Assembly (NCBI RefSeq): GCF_950295315.1
Contig: NC_080164.1
Span: 111,868,447 to 111,932,446, forward strand
DNA from: Erinaceus europaeus
Lineage: Eukaryota > Chordata > Mammalia > Eulipotyphla > Erinaceidae
Length of the DNA: 64,000 bases
Direction: 5' to 3'
The notes under the pieces are model-generated. The model was not told the DNA's origin and made no database searches. It saw only the letters and a program-made list of their open reading frames with translations. Made by a program: the position numbers and the translations under genes. Of this stretch, positions 32,010-43,549 are shown piece after piece (position 1 is the first letter of the stretch; each line of letters begins with the position of its first letter).

Positions 32010-32510
32010 TTCCTTATTTATTAATATAGCCACCAAATCTTGCAGCACAGCTTAGGCACCACATAAATCAATGGAATAGCCAAATTTAGTGGTAATAAGC
32101 ATTGCAGTGGATCTTGCTAAACACTGCCAATTAATACACATGAAAGCTCAAAGTTAAATTGATTTTCTATGTGCCACACAGCAAGAAGGCACAGAGTTCT
32201 GTTCTGAGCTCCAGGCAGTGCTAGTTTCTCCACATCTCACCATCTTTTAGCAGGGCTGAGATTTTAGCATATCTGTATTTGCATATTCTCTTTTCACTGA
32301 TCCTGGAATAGTGAGTCCCTCAGACTGTTAAAGCCACATACTTTACTTCCTCCCAATCTATTTAATTCTTGTTTTCACATATGATGTTAACATCTAGTTT
32401 ATATTATTTCATTTACTTATTTTTTTAACTGAAAACTTTCACCAAGTAGGTATTTTCTATCTGTTCTCCAATGATTGCTACTGGGGTATTTTTAATTTTT
32501 TGTGTGTTCT
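32010..32510. other. Unassigned intronic sequence
   Basis: No repeat or exon recognised. Confidence 0.5.
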
Positions 32511-32526
32511 TTGTTATCTGTCCAAT

Positions 32527-32693
32527 CTTCTTCTTCTTCTAGCATTTGCCCTTCTTCCATAGCCAGTCAACAGCGTCAGGTTGAAAGCTGTCAGGAGCTG
32601 CTTGTTGCTGGCTTTGAAAGTGACTGGGATCCATGTGGATTCAGTCGGCTAGGAAGGATCGTCAGTTTCCCCAATGTTACTGAGGAATAATGG
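32527..32693 (-). mobile_element. Short non-autonomous Vingi derivative
   Basis: On the minus strand the last 56 bp or so (32527-32582) match the Vingi 3' end at 24272-24323 almost base for base, including the terminal TAG and an (AAG)n tail. The preceding 110 bp differ from the corresponding LINE sequence, as expected if a 5' end was joined to the 3' end by internal deletion. Several such families are known from hedgehog (from memory). The 5' boundary is approximate and no target-site duplication was found. Confidence 0.78.
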
Positions 32694-32829
32694 GCAAAAT
32701 AATTCTGTTCATTCATATCCACAATACAATTATTTAATATGCATATATATTTTTACGCGATTGCCACTGATAACACAGCACACCTATCACCTCACATAGC
32801 TGACACTTTTGCCTCCTGTGGTGAGAATG

Positions 32830-34325
32830 CTTAAGATCTACTCCTTATCTAGGAGTAGTAGTGTCCACAGATGCCAGGCTTGGGATTGTCAACCCTCCAG
32901 CTCCAATATTTGGTTGAGACCTTTCCCAGCTTACAGGACTCTTTGGTTTCATTTTGTGTGGTGCACTTCCTAACAAAGTTACAGAACCTAGATATAGACC
33001 AGGAGCAATGAGATAGGTCACATGTACACATGTATCCATAAGTTGGGAGAAAATATATACACTAAAGTAAAAGTGTGCAATAGTCTACAGTGACTCAACA
33101 AGTGTAGCAAGCAAGTAGAAAGACCTTAAAAAGACACCATAAAGTACTTAAACAAATATTCTCTACTTAGAGCTAGATACCCTCCTCACCTACTCCCTTC
33201 AGATAAAGTAAGGTCTACAAATGCTGGAGACTGGCAAACTTTAATGATGGCCCTTTTGGTCACTACCAGACCAGCCCTTCATCTGGGGGAATCCTACTCA
33301 GGGAATCCTTGAATTCCCACATAAGTATGATGGGCTTAGACCTCTAGCAGATTCCTCTCTCCACCATCACTGGTCATCTCCATCGACACAACATCAAAGA
33401 CCCTCTTGTGGGCCTCTATAGGACATTGCCCTCAATGTAGAACAAGAGTGGTAGAAATTGCCCCACTCTCTGGAGGGAGGCTGGGCAAACATTCTATGCT
33501 ACTCAAAGAAGGCTGGTTCTGAAAGGAGTGTAGCCTAGAATGTTCCTAACTATGCCCATGGAATGTGAGCTCAGACTGATGGGGATGCAGAGGTTGCGCA
33601 GTGTCCTGTGCTAAATATGAATAGACATGGGCCATAGGTCAGATCAATGGGGTTTACAGTTAATGGTATTTATATACTTTGCCCAAATTTGGGAACTTCT
33701 CTCTGCCTTGATTCAGCTTTCTAGGCCTATCCTTAACTCTAACACCATTTTCCCAGACAATGCTCCTAGCCCACCACCTGCATGTTAACTGTTGGGCTCA
33801 GTAAAAAATTAGTAAAGTTATGGGCCCCTTAGAATATACCTAAAATAGACTCTCTAGCTCCTTCCAACATGAAGACCCCAAATTTCATCTGCTATACTCT
33901 TACTTTTTGGTTCCTGATTATTAAACAATTTTTTCTTCTTTATATCTCAATGCTTTTCAGCCACCAAGTTGCAGATGCTACTATGATGCCAACTTGACTT
34001 CCCTGGCAGACGATCTCACCAATGTATTCTGGAGCCTCACCTCCCCAGAGCCCTACTTCACTAGGGAAAGACAGAAGCAGCCTGGGTGTATGGAGCAACC
34101 TGTCAATGTACATGTCCAGAGGAGAAGCAATTACAGAAGTCAGATCTCCCACCTTCTGCACCCCATAAAGATCTTTGGTCTATACTCCCAAAGGGATAAA
34201 GAATACAGAAACTTCCAGTGGAGGGGAGGGGATATGGAACACTGGTGGTGGGAAATGTATTGAATTGTACCTCTCTTATACCACAATCTTGTCAGTCATT
34301 ATTAAATCACTAATAATATATTTTT
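32830..34325 (+). mobile_element. L1 3' UTR (lineage 2), longest copy
   Basis: The part from 'tgctaaatatgaatagacatggg' (33610) to 33945 is shared with 51090-51430, and the terminal module starts at 33960 ('ccaccaagttgcagatgctac'). Sequence left of 33600 has no second copy, so its membership in the L1 is inferred. Ends 'aatcattattaaatcactaat'. Confidence 0.7.
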
Positions 34326-34329
34326 TTAA

Positions 34330-34960
34330 AAATCTGCCCCTAGCACATTTCAAGTATACAGCACCCGGTTAATAACTGTAGTCCCCACTATATATTAGAC
34401 CTATATTACCCTCATTTCTGATTTTTATATCATTTTGCACTAAGTATCACTGCATGTACGTGTTTTATTACACCTAGTATATTAATCACTTAGGATGGAT
34501 ACCAAGAAACTCCATTAATTAGAAATTTATTTAAGCATTATCACACTGTGAATAATGTAAAATTATTTCTAGAATGTGTTTGCTAATTATATTCATGTTA
34601 TTAATATAAGTGACATGCATGTCATACAGCACAATTTTTAAGTGATTTTACTTCTTTAAAGCAATAATTCTCTTTTCTTTTGATAAATTTTACATATCTT
34701 TTTCTACTGTGAATAATTTGAGGTTAAGATATATTTTATGTTTTTTTATTTTTTATGTTTTTTTAAGTTAATTGACTTATTTTTTAAAAAAAAAATGGTT
34801 ACAAGATTGTAAGGTTGCAGAGTACATAGATCCACAAGCAATATCCAGTTTAAAGTTTATGTTACTGATGGAAAGAACTAGATTCAATAAATGTAGAGAT
34901 GAAAGTCTCATAAAGTTCAGCAAAGAGCTCCCAAGATTATTATTTAAAGAATCCCACATG
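34330..34960. other. Unassigned AT-rich intronic sequence
   Basis: T- and A-rich runs near 34740-34795; otherwise nothing. Confidence 0.5.
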
Positions 34961-34961
34961 C

Positions 34962-35090
34962 AGCAGGGGGGACAGCATAATGGTTATTCAAAGAGTCTCT
35001 CATGTCTGAGGCTCCAAAGCCCTAGGTTCAATCACCCTTCACCACCATAAGCTAGAGCTAAGCAGTACTCTGGCAAAAAAAAAAAAATCT
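34962..35090 (+). mobile_element. Group B SINE
   Basis: 'ggggggacagcataatggttattc' to 'agctagagctaagcagtactctgg' with an A13 tail. Confidence 0.88.
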
Positions 35091-35154
35091 ATAGGCAAGT
35101 ACAAATATACAGACACACTACAGATTGTTGTTTATGCTTGTAGGTATTTTTTAT

Positions 35155-35447
35155 TCTGTATAGCGCACCCACTTAAGTGTACATTGTACTAAGTGCAAGG
35201 ACCCGGGTTCAAGGCCCTGCTCCACCTGCAGGGGGAGATTCTTCACAAGCTGTGAAGCAGGTCTGCAGGTTTCTATCTTCCTCTCACTCTCTCTATCTCC
35301 TCCTCTCTTCTCAAATTCTCACTGGTCTATTGAATAAAATAGAAAAATAAAAGAAATAAAGGAAAAGAAATAATGGCTATTAGGATCAGTGGATTCATAT
35401 TGCAGGTACAGAGCCCTGGTGATAACCCTGGAGAAAAAAAAAATAAA
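35155..35447 (+). mobile_element. Group A SINE with trailer
   Basis: 'tgtatagcgcacccacttaagtg', 'cccgggttcaaggccc', CT-rich body and 'ggatcagtggattcatattgcagg' trailer. Confidence 0.88.
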
Positions 35448-35449
35448 AA

Positions 35450-36840
35450 GTTCTAAAAAGGAAATAGCTTGTACTGCAAACCAATCCTATTCTAAGATTG
35501 CTTTAGTGCAATATCTAGGCGTGAATTTTCTGGTTATTCTAGAATTCCATTTTACTTTGAATAAAAATCTAAACATATTATAAAACATAGGTTTTACAAT
35601 ATTTCTGAATCATCTTTCTGACCATCTATGTTTCAATCAGATAGTGGAGGTAAAATTACTGAAAGGCCCTAGTGAAGAGTCCCACTGGCTTTGACTACAC
35701 ATTTAAACCAGCCAATATATGCATGGATGCATGCGTTCAACCAATAAGTACTTATCCAGAGCTTAGTTCTACTAATGTCCTAAAAAATAAGATATATGTC
35801 ATCTTACAGCAACTTTATGAGTGGTAAAGAAAAGATGCCAACTGTATTAATCACAAAACTAAAAATTAGTGACAATTACAACCTTAGCAAAAACACTGTC
35901 AACATGCAGAACATTAGACTGCTGCTAACTCTAGCAAAGGAGTCACTTGGTTCACTATCCAACATTACGCATGGATCATGAATGGGGAGGAGGCACACAG
36001 GCCTTCTCTTTCTCTCTCTTTCTCTTTTATTTTTTGCCATTGTACAAATAACAGATCATTTGTGTAAACTAAAAATATAGGGCATGGTACAGAACTTGTC
36101 AAAATAGAAATATCTGTTGCAAGGAACAAACAAAAAATCCTTGAGGGTAGTGAGGGAGTGTAAGGGAGACCTTGAAAGGTGTAACATAAAGACAGAGTGC
36201 CATCACTGAAGTGACTTAAATGATGCAGCTTAAAGGAGCTGAATTACCCATCCATTATTCATCAACTCAGGCCAAACACAGAACCCTGGCATGTGGCTAT
36301 ATTTCACAAGGTTAGATCAGTCAGGTCTGAGAAATGCTTCAGATATTGTTGACTGATTCTTTTCTCAACTCCGGAAGACACAGATATTTAGATAGGTGGG
36401 CTCTATCTTTGGCTTCAATATATTCCTCTTTGAATGTTATCTCTGGTTCATTATTCCTATGCTGAAGTATCCTTGACATTTGGAACCAGATAACAGTAGG
36501 TGCTGGTGGCATAGTCTGTTTTCATCACAGGAGCAGGAGAAACACAGATAGTTATCAGTATTTTACTGCTTTGAAAGAAAGATGAGAATGAAAGGGAAAA
36601 GACAAGTCCTCTTGCTCACATATGCAAAGCAGAGTGGACCAAAGGAAATCTCCACTTTGCTCCTTTTGCAGAGACAACTACTCATTAAGGAAGGATGACA
36701 GAAAACACATTCCTTAGAATTAAATCAAGTTTTATTTCCAAAAAATATCTTCACAGAATTAAAGTATTAGATTATTTTAATCTAATCTTTAGTGCCCAGA
36801 AAGAACAAAAATTTCAAATTATCAGCACACATTATATCAC
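35450..36840. other. Unassigned intronic sequence, largest repeat-poor block
   Basis: About 1.4 kb without a recognisable repeat. No exon with matching splice sites is seen on either strand. Possibly conserved or old sequence. Confidence 0.5.
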
Positions 36841-36841
36841 A

Positions 36842-37145
36842 GATTTTTTTTTTTTTTTCTTTTAGTGACCACAGTTGCCGCTGATGCTTTGTGTCTGCAC
36901 AAGGACTCCATCACTCCCAGAGGTATCTAGTTGTCTATCCCTCCACTTCCCCCCCTTCTTTCTTTTCTTTTTCTTTTTTGAAACTGAGTGAGAAGAGAGA
37001 CAACTGCAACTGCAGCACTGCTCCACTACTTCTGAAGTTTTTCCCCCATAGGTCCTAGGGGAAAAACTTCAGAAGACCTGGGGCTTGAACCTAGGTCTTT
37101 TCACATGGTAACATATGTGCTCTGCCAGGTGAGCCACCCATAGGG
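36842..37145 (-). mobile_element. Old group A SINE, antisense, with internal palindrome
   Basis: T-rich start, 'gcagcactgctccactacttctgaag' and 'ctgccaggtgagccaccc'. The middle contains the perfect 18-bp inverted repeat 37029-37046/37058-37075, not part of other copies. Confidence 0.75.
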
Positions 37146-37182
37146 ATCCTATATGACATTTCAAGGGTTTTTTTGTTTGTTT

Positions 37183-37272
37183 TTTTGTTTTTGCCGCCAA
37201 AGCACTGCTTAACTGGTTTATGGTGGTGCAAGGGATTAAACCTGGGATCTTCTGTGCTTTAGGCATTAAATG
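37183..37272 (-). mobile_element. Group B SINE, antisense, shortened
   Basis: 'caaagcactgcttaactggtttatgg' and 'gattaaacctgggatcttctg'; the head is lost. Confidence 0.75.
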
Positions 37273-37279
37273 TATTATG

Positions 37280-37490
37280 GGGGGGCCAGGTGGTAGCACA
37301 CCAGGTTGAACATACAATATGCAAGGAACCAGGTTCAAGCCCCCCCAGTCCTTCTATGCAGGGGGGAAGCTTCATAAGTAATAAAGCAGGGGTGCGGGTG
37401 TCACTCTGTCTCTCTCCTTCTCTATCTCCTTCTCAATTTCTGGCTGTCTCTATTCAATTAATAAGTAAAGATCATAATAAAAAGTTTTAA
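37280..37490 (+). mobile_element. Group A SINE
   Basis: 'gggccaggtggtagcacacc', 'caggttcaagcccccc', 'gaagcttcataagtaataaagc', CT-rich body and AATAAGTAAAGATAATAA-like tail. Confidence 0.9.
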
Positions 37491-37654
37491 AAACAAAATA
37501 TATTATACTCCCTATGGAACTATGCTGTAGGCCTAGTGGCTTCACCTGTTTTAATATTTCTAAGTCAACTATCATAATAACAATTTACCAAGGAAGACCC
37601 AAGTCTTCCTCAAATGAGATGCCAATAACAAAACCAGGCTTTAAAAGATCATTA

Positions 37655-37942
37655 TAATTTTTATTGCCACCTGAATTATTGCTGGAGTTCAGTGCCAGAA
37701 CTATAGATCCCCCACTCCCAGTGGCCATTTTTTCCCTTTTATTTATCCTTTTGTTTTATTTGAGAGGACAGAGAAAAATTGAGAGAGTAGAGGAATATAT
37801 AGAAGACAGGGAGATATCCACAGATCTGCCTCAATGCTCTTGAAGTGTCCCCCTGCCTGTGGGGCTCTGGGGGCTCAAACCTGAGTCCCTGAACATGATA
37901 ACAATGTGTGCTCAACCAGGCACACCACTATCAAGGCCCCCA
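37655..37942 (-). mobile_element. Group A SINE with trailer, antisense
   Basis: Trailer 'cccccactcccagtggcc', purine-rich body, 'ctgcctcaatgctcttgaagtg' and head 'aggcacaccactatcaaggcccc'. 'CAGGCTTTAAA' at both flanks (37634-37644, 37947-37957) is the likely target-site duplication. Confidence 0.85.
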
Positions 37943-37959
37943 AATCAGGCTTTAAATCC

Positions 37960-38349
37960 AAATGGCTTGTTTCCAGAATCTGTGTCCTAAACTCTTTGCT
38001 CCCTCCAGCAGCAGCTGTTAGACAAAGATTCAAACTCTAAAAGTCACAAACATATCACAATTGGAAAATATAAGCTAACCTTACCCCAGAGCAATTTCTG
38101 GAATCATTTTAGTTCTATCTACAGCATGTTTTCTCTCAATCATCAATAGTTTCTATAGAAGATTTCATCAATAGAAGAGGAGGGAATTGTAACAATTTAT
38201 TCTGTGAACTATAAATGAAGACAATTTGTATTTAAAAGTCCTAGCATCCTTGAAGTGTATGACCCAAGGGATGTGTTAGTGGGGCATGTTATAAACTATT
38301 CATGTTTCTAGAGGCAACTTTTTAGCAATGGCTAAAATAGTGTAAGAAT

Positions 38350-38388
<39 letters not shown>

Positions 38389-38620
38389 TGCATTTCATTA
38401 TGTGCAGCATTTATTACAAATTTCTTGAGCATGAAGAAACCAGACTCCTTTCTTTGCTAGTAGTGACTTTATTTTGCTTTGGAAGTTGCTTGTGTCCTCC
38501 ATAACTGCCTGCAGTTTTTATAAGATTGTTAAACAGTCACTCCTTACCCCCAACACCTGACTACATGATTTGGGATTAGCATGCAGAATAAGGTTATAAG
38601 ACACATGCATTTTGGTCAGC
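37960..38620. other. Unassigned intronic sequence with a (TTA)n run
   Basis: The (TTA)n microsatellite is at about 38350-38388; otherwise nothing assigned. Confidence 0.55.
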
Positions 38621-38621
38621 A

Positions 38622-38684
38622 CAGCACAGGTCCTTGTGCTTTGAGCCACATGCGCTTAACCCGCTGCAACAACGCCCCACCACC
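38622..38684 (-). mobile_element. Head-only group A SINE fragment
   Basis: 'aggtccttgtgctttgagccacatgcgcttaacc' and 'gccccaccacc' are the complement of the tRNA-like head only. Body and tail are missing. Confidence 0.65.
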
Positions 38685-38700
38685 AAAATTTATATTTTAA

Positions 38701-38737
38701 CATATGCGTTCAACCATGGGCATCACCACCCGGTCCT
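38701..38737 (-). mobile_element. Second head-only SINE scrap between 16-bp repeats
   Basis: About 37 bp of SINE head complement ('gcgttcaacc', 'atcaccacccggtcc') enclosed by AAAATTT[A/G]TATTTTAA at 38685-38700 and 38738-38753. Confidence 0.6.
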
Positions 38738-38783
38738 AAAATTTGTATTTTAATAGATCCTTTATGATCTAGAAGGAACATCA

Positions 38784-38784
<1 letters not shown>

Positions 38785-38818
<34 letters not shown>
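38785..38818. repeat. (CA)n microsatellite
   Basis: About 17 CA units. Confidence 0.95.
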
Positions 38819-38819
<1 letters not shown>

Positions 38820-38966
38820 ACATATTGGCTCACAGTAGACAATTCTGTGACTTATTGCTTCTCAAATCATACTTAGATAGAGTTGTATATTCTATCAATT
38901 ATTCTGATATTTAGAAGGGTAAAGGACATCGATGATTCTAAAGACTAGCTTTAAAAAAAAAACTGT

Positions 38967-39253
38967 TGGGGATCAGGCGGCAGCGCAGCGGGTTAAGCGC
39001 ACATGGCGCAAAGCACAAGGACCCGCGTAAAGATCCCGGTTCAAGGCCCGGGCTCCCCACCTGCAGGGAAGTCGCTTCACAGGCGATGAAGCAGGTCTGC
39101 AGGTGTCTATCTTTCTCTCCCCCTCTCTGTCTTCCCCTCCTCTCTCCATTTCTTTCTGCCCTATCCATCAACGATGACATCAATAATAACAACAATAATT
39201 ACAACAACAATGAAAAAACAACAAGGGAACAAAAGAGAAAATAAATATAAAAA
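38967..39253 (+). mobile_element. Group A-long SINE
   Basis: Near-consensus: 'gcagcgcagcgggttaagcgcac', CG-containing B box, CT-rich body, AACAACAA stretch. Retained CpGs suggest relative youth. Confidence 0.92.
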
Positions 39254-39254
39254 A

Positions 39255-39395
39255 TATTAGTGATTTAATAATGATTAACAAGATTATAAGATAACAAGGG
39301 TACAATTCCACACAGTTTCCACCACCAGATTCTGTGTCCTATACCCTCCATAGGAAGCTTCTCTTTCTTTATCCCTCTGGGAGTATGAATCAACA
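39255..39395 (-). mobile_element. L1 3' UTR (lineage 2), antisense, short
   Basis: 'attagtgatttaataatg', 'caattccacacagtttccaccacc' and 'tttatccctctgggagtatg'. Confidence 0.85.
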
Positions 39396-39399
39396 TTTT

Positions 39400-39928
39400 T
39401 TCTAACTGTTTTACAGTAGAGAAAATCCAACAGCAGGAGGTCCGTGCTGGAAACTTATCTGAGCTTTGTTTCAATGTGGAGTCACACTGCTTTAAAATGG
39501 AGTTGCCTGCACGGTGAATCTTCATTGTGATGGTACCCTAAGTTTCTTTTCACTGGTAACTCCAGTAAATGTGAATAGAACTAATCTTTTTTTTTCCTCA
39601 TTAGAAAGGTGAGAATTGATAGTTGCTTTTTGTAATTATCTTGTCTTTTAAATGATAGACTGTCTTCTTTTCACCAAGTATATTGCCCTGCTAAATAACC
39701 AACAGCTACTTTAAGATATACTGGCTACAGTTTCTCTAAATGTGTTCTTTGGTCACACATTTTTTCACTCTAAAAAATACCTATAGAAATCCTCTGAAAG
39801 TAAAATTTTACCCTGAAGTAAATTTAAAAAAAATCAATGTGGGTCAAATGTATAATATCTTCCCCCAGGGCTAGTATGTAGTGCCTGCAAAACAACCTCA
39901 CTGCTACTGCTACCAAAGGTAATTTTTT
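39400..39928. other. Unassigned intronic sequence
   Basis: Nothing recognised. Confidence 0.5.
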
Positions 39929-39929
39929 C

Positions 39930-40100
39930 CCTTCTCCTTCCTTTCTTTTTCTGATAGAGACAGAGAAAATAGGGAGGGGGGATATGCAGCACTGCTGGAC
40001 CACTCCTGAAGTTTTCCTGCTGCAGTGTGAACCTGGGGCTTAAACCTCAGTCCCCGATACCTGGTAAAATTCATGCTCTACTGGGTATGCTCCTGACTGA
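39930..40100 (-). mobile_element. Group A SINE, antisense, short
   Basis: 'ctgatagagacagag', 'cagcactgctggaccactcctgaag' and a decayed head. Confidence 0.65.
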
Positions 40101-40104
40101 TCCT

Positions 40105-40758
40105 TTGTTTTCCTTCTTAGAATTTTAAGATATTTTATTCATAAATTATTTCAGCATACTTAAATCACAGTAAAATAAATATCTGCTATTGGTTTATTTA
40201 TCACATCCTTTGAAAGGACAGAAGAAAGTGAAGGGTTATATGCATATGTGCACTGGAACCCTGGACCATAATCTAAATATCTAGGGCAAAATATACAGCA
40301 CACTAGGATAGAATTGTCTGTACTTGTTATTGTCATTCTAGTGATCTGAACTTTGCTCATGGCATCTTCTGTCTTGGAAATGAAACAGCACTCCTCTTTC
40401 CAACATTATTGAAAGGGGTAGTGTGATAATTTGTTTCAGTGTTTCCTATTTCCTCACTTTTATGCACTCGTGGCAAAAAAAAATCATGTTGAATTGATAT
40501 TTCTGTGAGGTAGAGATAGCTGAATTTAACTAATCAACCTGTTGTGAAAGCATATATTTTGTAGACAGAAGAGCCTGCTGGATTCAATGGTAATACTACT
40601 TTCTGAACACAGGTTCCTGCTAATCAAGTCTATTTTCAGAGTTTGTACAGTCCAGCCTAACCTTTACAAACAGACTGAGTTTTGAAAAATGCAGCTTTAA
40701 GTGATTAATATGATGCTCATCATTTTGGATGCCAAGAACAAGTTTAAAATGATGCTAC
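40105..40758. other. Unassigned intronic sequence
   Basis: Nothing recognised. Confidence 0.5.
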
Positions 40759-40761
40759 TGA

Positions 40762-41022
40762 GAATCGAGCACTAGCTCAACGGGTTAAGCACATGTGAAG
40801 CAAAGCATAAGGACCAGCTAAGGATTCCAGATTGAGCTCCCGGCTCCAACCTGCAGGGGAGTCACTTCACAGGCAGTGAAGCAGGTCTGCAGGTGTCTTT
40901 CTCTCCCCCTCTCTGTCTTCCCTTCCTCTCTCCATTTCTCTCTGTCCTATCCAGCAACAACATCAGTAACAACGACAATAAAACAACAAGAGCAACAAAA
41001 AGGGAATAAATAAATAAAAAAT
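40762..41022 (+). mobile_element. Group A-long SINE
   Basis: 'gagcactagctcaacgggttaagc', body and tail typical of A-long. 'ATGCTACT' occurs at both flanks. Confidence 0.88.
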
Positions 41023-41029
41023 GAATAAT

Positions 41030-41755
41030 GCTACTTTGTAAAGAGCTGCTTAGGGTCTGGAATTTCACTGGAGTTGTAAAGCATCAAGTACATCAGTTAT
41101 TTTCATGAATGTGGGCAGAGGACAAAGGGCTTCTGAGTTAGTGACAGAAGACTTTATTACAACCCTACCTAGAGAACCTGCATTTCCTTGATATACTGAT
41201 ATTCCAAGACTGGATTCGGCATTTCCCTGAGCCCCAGTTCCCAAGGGAAACTGTGTAAACAGAGCAGGTTATGTTACAGGAGAGGCCATTCTTAGGGGAA
41301 CTATCTTTTATAAGAGGCTTGTCCATTCTCTGCTGTAAAGGGAGAAACTATTTCAAGGTCAAGGCTATACCTCATAAAAATAAAAAAGACTGCATCTTCC
41401 AAAATTGATAGCTAACAAATAAGCATTGAAAGGAAAGACAGCCAGCATGTCTGTTTGGAAGACCTACAGAATGTAAAAACCCAGAATGTGAAGTTTGTCT
41501 TTCAACAAACTTCTATGAGCTGCTGTACTTGCCACGACCTTGATTCACCAGGGAAGGTCAAGAGAAGATGTCTTATTCCCTACTCTTATGAAATCAGTAT
41601 CCTCCAAGTGGCTTCTCTCACCAATCAATCTCTTGTCACCTCTATCCTCCAACTTCTGTGTGTTGTTTTCGCTGGCATGAGCCAGGGGTTCATTTCAGTT
41701 TCCCTGTTTCACTTTACTTGGAAATGTCTATTGACATTTGTCAGAGTTCTCTAGT
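41030..41755. other. Unassigned intronic sequence with a 99-codon ORF
   Basis: The plus-strand ORF 41455-41754 has no motif or family that I know and no supporting splice pattern. Probably chance. Confidence 0.45.
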
Positions 41756-41756
41756 G

Positions 41757-41870
41757 ATGCAGCCAGAGGCTGGAGGTTCAGAGAAGGTAACACATAGGGT
41801 TTGTGTGCAAGACACCTCAGGTTTGATTCCAAACACCACCTACAGTAGTGCTCTGGGAAAGAAGAGTGGA
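41757..41870 (+). mobile_element. Old SINE-like element
   Basis: 'gatgcagccagaggctggagg', 'tcaggtttgattccaaacacc' and 'gtgctctggg' have B-type order but high divergence. Confidence 0.5.
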
Positions 41871-41874
41871 AGTG

Positions 41875-43005
41875 GAGAAGGAGCTTGGTTGAGGAGGAGA
41901 AGGGGGTGAATAAGGTGAATATAGCTAATAGGCAAGCAGAGAACCCAGTTGCCAGGACACTGAGATTAGATCTGTCCCAGGTGGAGAGAAAGTCACTACA
42001 GCCAGTCCATATAGCTGATCAGAAGAGGTAAAGTGGGAGGACATGAATATGACATCCTCTGCTAGGACAGTATTGAGTGTGTGCCCCCATTCCAAGCTTC
42101 AAGAAGTATTGATTTAAGAAACATATGCAGAAGTGGATGTTCAGACAAAATAACGGTAGTTATACATTAAATGGATAAAGATCGGAATATATTTCTCAGT
42201 TGCTTGAAACTGTCATTATCCAAGTGTCATAAAGTCAAGTACAATCTTTTGATGTCACAAGATATGAGTTTATTTCAGTTATCCCATGCACAATCTCCAG
42301 ACCCTCAGGGCAGCAGCCAGACATTCAGATTTATGGGTGATCGCTGTAGCAATCCAACACTCTACTGCCTGTGGGCAGAAGTCTCTGAAATATCTAGACT
42401 TTGCCTTACAGCAGGATTTTGTGGTAACAGGGCAGAACCTGAAATTCTGGCCTCATGGTTTCAATTACCCAAAGAAATGTACCTTGTGTACAAAGAACAT
42501 ATTTTGCAAACATAAATTCAAAGGTAACTATTAGTAAGTTTTCCAATAACAAGTATAAGGAAGTCTGGGATCAAACAATTTCTGTAATAGGTGAAGACAA
42601 AACTAGAGATGGAAGATGAGGAAGAAGAGAAACCATAGTGATCTCCATCCCAACAAGGAGAGCTGAGCACCCTACAGAGACTTGGAAACTTTGCAGCTAG
42701 TAGTTTTCAAAGTGTAAATACCGCAGGGGCCTCATCCTTCATATTCAGAAAACTAAGGGCACAATGCAAACGTGATTCTGTCTGTTTGTAATAGTAAACT
42801 ATGATTCCCCACCCATTGTCCACATAAAATTAAAGAGATCACATTTCCTGAATAAAAAATGTGTCATTCAACTATTGAATTCAAAAGTTCACACCACACT
42901 TGTGAGCTATAGGACTTTAGTGATGCTAATAGGAAGATAGCAGTGTTTATGCCATGTACCATCCTGTTACATTAGTGCCTACCTGAGCTGAAACTTGAGG
43001 TTTAA
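41875..43005. other. Unassigned intronic sequence with overlapping ORFs
   Basis: ORFs of 114 and 82 codons overlap at 42171-42534 in two frames, as chance or an old unknown repeat would. No domain was recognised. Confidence 0.45.
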
Positions 43006-43009
43006 CTAT

Positions 43010-43545
43010 ATGTTCTCTTTTTTTCTCCCCTTTATTGGTGGGGTTAATGGTTTATAGTCAACAGTAAAATACAGTAGTTGGCACATTTATAACATTTCTC
43101 ACTTTTCCACATAACACTCTAATCCCCCAGCCTAAGTCCTCCTCTGCCATCATGTTCCAGGACATGAGCACTCCCACCAGACACCACCAACCACAGTCCT
43201 TTACTTTGGTGTAATACACCAACTTCAGTCCAAGTTCTGCTTCGTGTTTTCCCTTCTGCTCTTATTTCTCAACTTCTACTCTATGACTGAGATCTCCCAT
43301 ATTCATCCTTCTTTTTCTAGCTGATCTCACTTCACATGATTCCTTCCAGCTCCATCCAAGATGAAGTGAATATGGCGAATTCACCATTTTTAATAGCTGA
43401 GTAGTATTATATTATGCATGTAGACTACAACTTAGCCACTCATCTGTTGTTTGACACCTGGGTTGTTTCCAGGTTTGGGCTATTACAAATTGTGCTGCTA
43501 TGAACTCAGGTATACAGAAGTCTTTTTAATAGTCTGTATCCTTAG
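43010..43545 (-). mobile_element. L1 3' end (lineage 1), antisense
   Basis: 'cctttactttggtgtaa', 'cttcacatgattccttcc', 'gctgagtagtattatatta' and 'ccaggtttgggctattacaaattgtgctgc' are the complement of the conserved L1 3' segment; same lineage as 57300-58105. Confidence 0.88.
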
Positions 43546-43549
43546 GAAA

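Noticed and set aside
32502..32690. Plus-strand serine-rich 62-codon ORF
   Set aside because: It is the complement of the Vingi derivative, with the serines coming from the (CTT)n complement of its tail.
42171..42534. Overlapping 114- and 82-codon ORFs
   Set aside because: Two frames are open over the same stretch without any recognisable domain, a pattern more like chance or an old repeat than a gene.
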